This document shows, piece after piece, positions 38,801 through 41,498 of a DNA stretch of 41,498 bases; positions within the stretch are counted from its first letter, which is position 1, and each line of letters opens with the position of its first letter. Origin of the DNA: an uncultured Saprospiraceae bacterium (GTDB lineage Bacteria > Bacteroidota > Bacteroidia > Chitinophagales > Saprospiraceae); the NCBI GenBank assembly GCA_938015925.1, contig CALLVY010000014.1, forward strand, positions 1 through 41,498. The letters are read 5' to 3'. Position numbers and translations under genes: made by a program. The notes beneath the pieces were generated by a model. That model was not told where the DNA came from and did no database searches. It saw only the letters and a program-made list of their open reading frames with translations.

Positions 38801-41216
38801 CGCAGTCAAAAGTATCGGTGACTTGAATAGAAATTTCCGGGATAAAAACATTTTCGGTTATCGTAAGGCTGGAAGTATCTTTACATCTATTGGGGCCGGT
38901 AGTGATTAAGGTATATACCCCAGGAAGGCTCACTACAGGATTTTGAATAGTTGTATTAAAAATACCAGGCCCATCCCAGGCAAAATCTAATCCGCCAGCT
39001 AGTGTAATGACATTTAAAACAACAGTAGTATCGGTACAACTCAAAGAATCATTGAAGGTAAAAACTTGTGGTGGGTCTATGCTTCCTCCTACTCCTACAA
39101 AATTACTAACCGTGCAAGACGTTCCACTTAAGGTATCGGTGACGATTAGTTGATAGGTTCCGGGTAAGGTCACAAAGGTAACAGATGAATCGGGAGAACT
39201 AGAAAATGCTATTCCGCCATTATCTAGATCAATCCATTCAAAAACCAAATTCATTCCATTAGAGTTGGAAGCATCGAGGCGAATCGTATCATTTTCACAA
39301 GACAATAAATCTACGGGTTCAATGATGGCCGTTGGAGACAAAACGACCAACTCTAAAATGACCATACTATCGCAGTCTTGACTAGAAGTTAGATTGACAA
39401 TATACCTATCTGTTTCATTAAATTCTTCTGTTCCAATAGTGACTACCTCGCCTTGACAAATGACTGTATCTAAGTTTACAATAATAGGATCAAGCACCGT
39501 CAAATCGACCTGTACCAGACTATCGCATTCCTCCACTGAACGAAGAACAATATCATAAACACCAGTGCTGGTCAGTTCCGTTGTCCCTATTCGATATTCA
39601 TCGCCCAAACAAATCGTATCTACGATATTCGTAATAATCGAATCTAGGACGACCAAGCTGAGTTGAAGAATACTATCGCAACCATTATCCGCAGTAAAAA
39701 CAAGATCATAAACTCCTGTACTATCCAAAACGTCGCTACCAAAAACTAAAGTGCTTCCTGCACACAAAGTATCTCTGGCAAAAGTAAAAATGGGATCAAT
39801 TACTTCTAGTCGCAAATTGATCGTCGTGTCACAAGAAATCAATGGGTTGGCAAGAATCGTGTACTCTCCGGTAGTTTTAAAAACCTGACCTTTTATCACA
39901 ATAGAATCTCCCGCACAAATAGTATCCCGTCGTCCTACAATTGGACTCGCATCTACGGCTAATCGCAGATGAATAACACTATCACAGAAAGGAGCTTGGG
40001 TCGAACTCAAGGTCACTTCATATTGCCCTTCCATATCAAAGCAAAAAGTATCGATGCAATATTCTTCTCCCGTACAAATGGTCTCGATCAAATCTATTCT
40101 AATTTCATCTAAAACCTGCACGTTTAAAATCTGTGCACTGCCACAAGGGCCACCGGTAGAAAAGCCAAAATAATACTGTCCTGTGGTATCAAAACTTTGT
40201 CCATTAAAAATCAGGGTATCTCCAAAGCAAATGGTATCCGCAAAAAAGGTAGTATCAATATCCTGGATGAGTACGTCGATGCAATCCGCGGTGAGTGCCC
40301 CACAAAAAGGAGGCAAAATACTTTCCAAATCATTCCGAAGATCGCTAAGCGTCAGGCTTCCATTGGCACTTGGTATTTCCAAACTATCTTCCAGCAAATA
40401 AGACAACCCACAAACCGTATAAGTCCCTGCACCAAAATTCGATAAGTCGGGCACGGTATCATAGTTTAGCACCGTATCATTTTCTCCAATAACAAAAGTA
40501 TATCCATAGAGCAAAGTATCAGGTGGACTGTTGACTCCATAATCAGGTTCTAAATCCATTTCCAAAATAGCATCGCCCGGACAAGCCACGATATCAGGAT
40601 AAGCGGCAAGGCTTCCCGTATCCGCTTCGCAGAGAAAACAATCTAGTCCATCATCATCGCAGAATATGACTTGAAAATCTTGAATGAAGGCGACATTAAA
40701 TGGATTGGTATTATTGACGGATAAAGTCCAGGTGCCATCTACGGTACCCGTATTAAAATCTTCGAGGCAACCTGAGAAAGGGTGATAGGAACCATTGTAA
40801 AAACTACCGATGGAAATGGGTTGGGTGCTATTGTTCCACACGGGATTCAAACCGGCATCGGGCTCGGGGATTTCTCCACATTGGATAAACAATAATTCCC
40901 AGGTTAGAGAGCCAGAGAAAAAGCCGCCGGGGCCAGGTGGGCCTATGATGGTTACTTGTTGACCGCCGGGTGAAGTAAGGATCATTTCTAAAGTCCAAAT
41001 ATGATCTGGCGCAAATTCGATGTATACGCCACAAACCCCTTGACCGGGATCACTTAGATCATTGATGGTCGCGCCGGAGGCTTCAAATTCCAAGTCGGTC
41101 GTGACGCCAGCATTTGCAATTCTTGGACAATTCGTACACTCACAACTTTGACCAAAGGTAAAGTTGGGAAGCAGCATAAATAAAAGAAGCAACAAAGGGC
41201 TTACAATTCGTGTCAC
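29895..41216 (-). CDS. Very large secreted protein with about 37 Ig/PKD-like repeats and gliding-motility C-terminal domain
   Basis: 3773 residues. The start is GTG at 41216; the only nearby ATG (codon 14) falls inside the hydrophobic core of the signal peptide TRIVSPLLLLLFMLLPNFTF. Residues about 24-195 resemble a proprotein-convertase P-domain (HIWTLEMILTSPGG, then GTWTLSVNN). About 325-640 contains six units of about 56 residues with DTIC.GD and CDS(I/L/M) motifs. About 635-3510 is an array of about 37 Ig/PKD-like repeats of 70-80 residues, consensus GDTL.C..DS(I/V)QL.G.S followed by YSWTGP, QNP, Y.LTVTG.NGC. One SprB repeat, a DLGEDELIQLGEEVD domain and a CHU_C / gliding-motility domain (about 3680-3773, with FVPSAFSPDGDGTNDFLEIF, DRWGE and GWDGR) finish it. 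Expected to be a long fibre-like T9SS-exported surface protein. Binding partner unknown. No frameshift is seen across 11 kb. Confidence 0.95.
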   Translation of the reverse strand: MTRIVSPLLLLLFMLLPNFTFGQSCECTNCPRIANAGVTTDLEFEASGATINDLSDPGQGVCGVYIEFAPDHIWTLEMILTSPGGQQVTIIGPPGPGGFFSGSLTWELLFIQCGEIPEPDAGLNPVWNNSTQPISIGSFYNGSYHPFSGCLEDFNTGTVDGTWTLSVNNTNPFNVAFIQDFQVIFCDDDGLDCFLCEADTGSLAAYPDIVACPGDAILEMDLEPDYGVNSPPDTLLYGYTFVIGENDTVLNYDTVPDLSNFGAGTYTVCGLSYLLEDSLEIPSANGSLTLSDLRNDLESILPPFCGALTADCIDVLIQDIDTTFFADTICFGDTLIFNGQSFDTTGQYYFGFSTGGPCGSAQILNVQVLDEIRIDLIETICTGEEYCIDTFCFDMEGQYEVTLSSTQAPFCDSVIHLRLAVDASPIVGRRDTICAGDSIVIKGQVFKTTGEYTILANPLISCDTTINLRLEVIDPIFTFARDTLCAGSTLVFGSDVLDSTGVYDLVFTADNGCDSILQLSLVVLDSIITNIVDTICLGDEYRIGTTELTSTGVYDIVLRSVEECDSLVQVDLTVLDPIIVNLDTVICQGEVVTIGTEEFNETDRYIVNLTSSQDCDSMVILELVVLSPTAIIEPVDLLSCENDTIRLDASNSNGMNLVFEWIDLDNGGIAFSSSPDSSVTFVTLPGTYQLIVTDTLSGTSCTVSNFVGVGGSIDPPQVFTFNDSLSCTDTTVVLNVITLAGGLDFAWDGPGIFNTTIQNPVVSLPGVYTLITTGPNRCKDTSSLTITENVFIPEISIQVTDTFDCATFTVPITASATGQIQSYEWTGPFLGTVATQNLNAFDPGAYQLVVTTANGCAADTIVNVPIDTITPAAMVAGDTLFCGDQNAQISATSLDPNLIYNWQGPGVSSMLPNLLVTMPGIYSLTVTGENACTETYTTEVLIDTLAPILSLLGGTLNCDSLAIDLMSITTDPNLIYSWTGPGTFDTGSPNPRINEDGQFYLTVTAANNCTTSDSIFVSRDTLKPGAFAIGDTLLCDPDSVQIFANSPTFLVDYLWLGPNSFNSTERNPFVSDSGDYVLYITGANGCQSVDTATVFEYLTEPGVYAQGDTITCQDSIAQLLGGSPIPGVTFFWTGPAPFVPTSIQNPTTQIPGLYDLIATGPNGCESRTSVLVDVDFTVPDIAVVGDTLTCSKDSIPLQVLTSTPNVSPSWTGPPVFATNVLEPFVKNPGTYILTLTAANGCTAMDTAFVFENKIEPGAIGVGGTIDCRTDSVQLMGSSISGGMLDYKWTKTGLFVANIPNPKVGEPGEYILEVTGANGCISLDTVQVLEDKIEPGAIALGDSLTCTNDTIPLFGNSSSLGIDFLWEGPGLISSPTDQNPLIDQAGEYILTVTGLNGCTSTDTINIISNIVLPMAFASSPDTLNCNADTITIFGNSPTPGVSFSWTGPGTFSSVDQNPLVTEGGDYFLTVTAPNGCPSFDQVRVELDTLSPVVIATGGTLDCSGAGLQLIGNSSMSNVSYTWTGPGPFLDSVQNPTVFSTGIYLLTVEASNGCIGFDTTLVKENIGAPGALAMGDTLTCFNDTIQLFGTSPTAGVSYSWTGPGIFSSLLQNPMIDSAGQYILTVTGTNFCESRDTIWIAEDFEIPDILALGDTLSCDRDTISLFGNSATPGVTYSWTGPGVFSSPLPFPEVDQEGTYYLTVMASNGCTAQDTVEVVSNVTFPDVSALVNDTINCLQDSVQLFGNSTTTNVTYSWVTPATVSLFDQNPIVYSGGIYILKVEALNGCESSDTIEVLLDTIPPGAMAIGDTLGCGVNASAQLLGNSPTPGVIYSWDGPGTFVKTDQNPIVNEIGEYILTVTAANACVSMDSVMVIEDSSLPGAMTSVDTLFCGIDSVQLMGSSLTTGVSYTWVGPPPFFETIQNPFTSIPGEYVLFVTGPNGCESQQTIDVIQDTISPLLTFVADTLDCLKDSVQIFTTSSVPLNSYNWTSPGVSDPTSPNPFVFTATSYTLSVVGENFCTQTATVQVEESYELPDVSALGDTLNCNQDTIQLQGISSTPGVTYSWTADPFFTSAQQNPTTDQAGEYILAVLAPNGCEAFDTIVIAIDTITPGATASGGVLGCLGGGVLLNGNATGMIDSIGWEGPGGFTSSLSNPNVTLDGVYTFTVTGTNGCQASDTALVVEDINLPGAMITGDTLTCLRDTVQLFGSVNNNPASYAWVGPLLFVSNDQNPEVTRPGVYTLTTTGGNGCTSRESFTVLRDTISPLAIAIGDTLTCKDSILQVIGSTDSLGQLFSWTGPHLFSVLAQSPIVMDTGEYVLTVSGANGCTATDTTQVINEIVLPGALAIGDTINCLKDSIQLLGSSPAATTVTYSWEGPAAFSSMEQNPFVTEGGTYILNVISPAECESFDTVEVVVDTLSPGALAIGDTLDCSGTGVILMGSTTSGIDFQWEGPSVFEDSIANPLVMQSGTYILVVTGENACTSTDTTFVIPDIGVPGASILGDTLNCLQDSIQLFGNTNTGIAFSWVGPSSFVSAETNPFVNTPGTYTLTVTGANVCTSESVFEVIAEIAPPGATAIGDSLECTTDSLQVIGFSPSADVTYAWQDLGSFTSMEQSPTVPGLGTYILTVTGLNGCTSMDTVQVIDNRILPAVAILGDTLNCQDTTVTLEGISLSPGLTFSWEGPNGFSLMDTAIVVDTFGTYILTVLNAQACEAKDTFFVPMDTLSPMAMALGDTLTCGDTLVQLFGNAVGAVLDYNWTSPGAIIYNEQNPIVSESGLYVLEVIGANHCRSKDSTIVAENILEPGAIAMADTLNCTAGPFTLQASAIATGVNYLWEGPSPFLPSTDQFPLINIPGEYFLTVTGANACTSVDSIIVIEDKMSPDISLIGDTLICDPDSIQLFGNSSTPDVSFSWTGPAPFNPTNVQNPFTQTGGLYYLTITAANACTSQDSTLVVEDQIAPQALAIGGTLDCDSLQITLSGNASVSTATYFWTGPLGFTSNVQNPVIDNPGEYILFVTGANQCTDSDTINIIQDATVPGITAIGDTLNCTIDTIQLLGNSPTPVVTYLWTGPGGFSSMQQNPLVGEMGDYQLTVEATNGCKALSTVQVVLDTILPNFQGSGDTLDCNTGEAFLAASSTNPGDVFLWTGPNSFSSNLPNPLVLAEGTYTLVVTAANTCKDSLMVVVIEEPNVPVAEAGLAADLDCDSFETLLDGSASIGDPDLEYLWTNGLNIPLASTDTFWADTVGYYFLQVTNPGNTCSSIDSVLVRIDTISPVAVVDLIGGQSITCSQTSIVLDGTGSMSLDSLYFNWLFGNTSISTEVNPEISEPGIYTLITTNAVNGCVDSTEFEILLDNQIPLVNILPPTMLNCYQDTVFLDASGSDTGPDYNLEWTSNGPAIISGATTPFPEIDQAGTYLLWIENANNGCRDSASVVVTADFEFPLAEAGEGGLLDCHMLSLFLNGIGSSFGTDYTYQWLGAGLLNGANSLTPEINEAGIYTLQVLNENNGCQSEDEVEVLQGNDGPSAAFVDLQAPLCYGDSEGIILIDTVVGGVGPYLYSINDAAYVSWSEFPELSAGSYTISIQDAEGCELDTLFNLLDPLPLLVDLGEDELIQLGEEVDLDPQVPGNPFFDFVWEENSFLACDSCYSQIVKPYRTSTFSIKIEDENGCVAEDQKTVFVEEGNLVFVPSAFSPDGDGTNDFLEIFTSSAVEEIESFLIFDRWGEVVHEQSNFMPGDPGNGWDGRLKGKPMNPAVFVYFAKVKLLNGDIKIFKGSITLMR
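30680..39325 (-). repeat. Array of about 37 Ig/PKD-like coding repeats
   Basis: Counted by eye from the repeating (G)DTL.C start of each unit; usual spacing is about 231 bp (77 codons). Nearly every unit has a Cys after the DTL motif and another in the N(G)C motif at its end, suggesting one disulfide per domain. The last four units (near 30680-31650) are longer and more diverged, with LDGS/DASGS motifs. The DNA of the units is diverged, so the array is old or under diversifying drift. Confidence 0.85.
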
Positions 41217-41498
41217 AATAACTTGCTTTAAATACAGTAGACTTTATTCGAAATGATATTGTATGGCTAAAAAATTGTCTTTTTTCCGCACTCTGCTTGC
41301 TGCCCTTCCGTGGTCACGGTTCCTTCACTTTGAGTATTGTCATACTCAACCCAGTGAGATCGTTCACTCATTCGCCTTAATAGCCCGGCTATTAGGCTGT
41401 GGGCGTTCATTGATTGCAGAAAAAATCCTGCATTTTTATCTCATAAAACCATTTTCGAATAAAGTCTAGTCTATTAGGGTTTATTACAAATGTGGATC
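41217..41498 (-). promoter_or_regulatory. Upstream region of the 3773-residue adhesin with a cluster of perfect hairpins
   Basis: 282 bp to the right edge; I support no gene here (the plus-strand frame 41263-41469 crosses all the hairpins and has no family features). Hairpins in order: CCGTG-GT-CACGG (41308-41319); TTGAGTAT-TGTC-ATACTCAA (41330-41349); AGTGAG-ATCG-TTCACT (41353-41368, one G-T); GCC-T-TAATAGC...GCTATTA-GGC (41374-41397, one bulged T); and TGCAG-N8-CTGCA (41415-41432) followed by five T. This is either a structured leader or RNA, or a compound intergenic repeat. The adhesin promoter should also be in this region but is not clear. Confidence 0.6.

Noticed and set aside
41263-41469. 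68-residue plus-strand open frame near the right edge
   Set aside because: It spans five hairpins, has no homology features I recognise and no ribosome site; the hairpins explain the sequence better.

Overview
The window comes from a Bacteroidota chromosome, most likely a Saprospiria-type bacterium (Lewinella/Haliscomenobacter-like). The evidence is a type IX secretion (T9SS) sorting domain, gliding-motility-type C-terminal domains on giant secreted proteins, SprB repeats, AT-rich intergenic DNA and starts mostly without Shine-Dalgarno sequences. The family placement is inferred from gene content, not from a marker gene. No RNA gene, insertion sequence, phage gene or CRISPR array was found.

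Left part (1-8260): the N-terminal piece of a secreted protein runs off the left edge. Next come a cysteine-rich FN3-type lipoprotein, an anti-sigma-like membrane protein with a TPR tail, and an ECF-type sigma factor, all on the minus strand. The last two abut with no spacer. Divergent from the sigma factor lie a T9SS cargo protein and a 962-residue TPR-CHAT (caspase-like) protein with a signal peptide and a C-terminal membrane anchor. I read this as a possible cell-envelope signalling module: sigma factor, membrane-tethered regulator, exported cargo and a periplasm-facing CHAT peptidase.

Middle part (8261-16195): ordinary chromosomal genes. These are a MarC-family membrane protein, SelO (protein adenylyltransferase) with a small zinc-ribbon protein downstream, a lysine-rich protein with a weak 2H-phosphoesterase resemblance, and a large AsmA-like protein that starts at TTG and contains an internal duplication. 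Strong hairpin terminators separate the convergent pairs.

Right part (16196-41216): three consecutive minus-strand genes encode giant exported proteins of 2507, 1867 and 3773 residues, about 60 % of the window. All end in the same cassette: SprB repeat(s), a beta-domain opening with a DLG motif, and a gliding-motility-associated (CHU_C, T9SS type B) domain. Their arrays differ: 24 SprB repeats, long ~280-residue tandem units, and about 37 Ig/PKD-like repeats. They look like a paralogous array of surface adhesins or stalk proteins. Repeat units carry regular cysteine pairs, suggesting one disulfide per domain. Upstream of the largest gene is a dense cluster of four to five short perfect hairpins.
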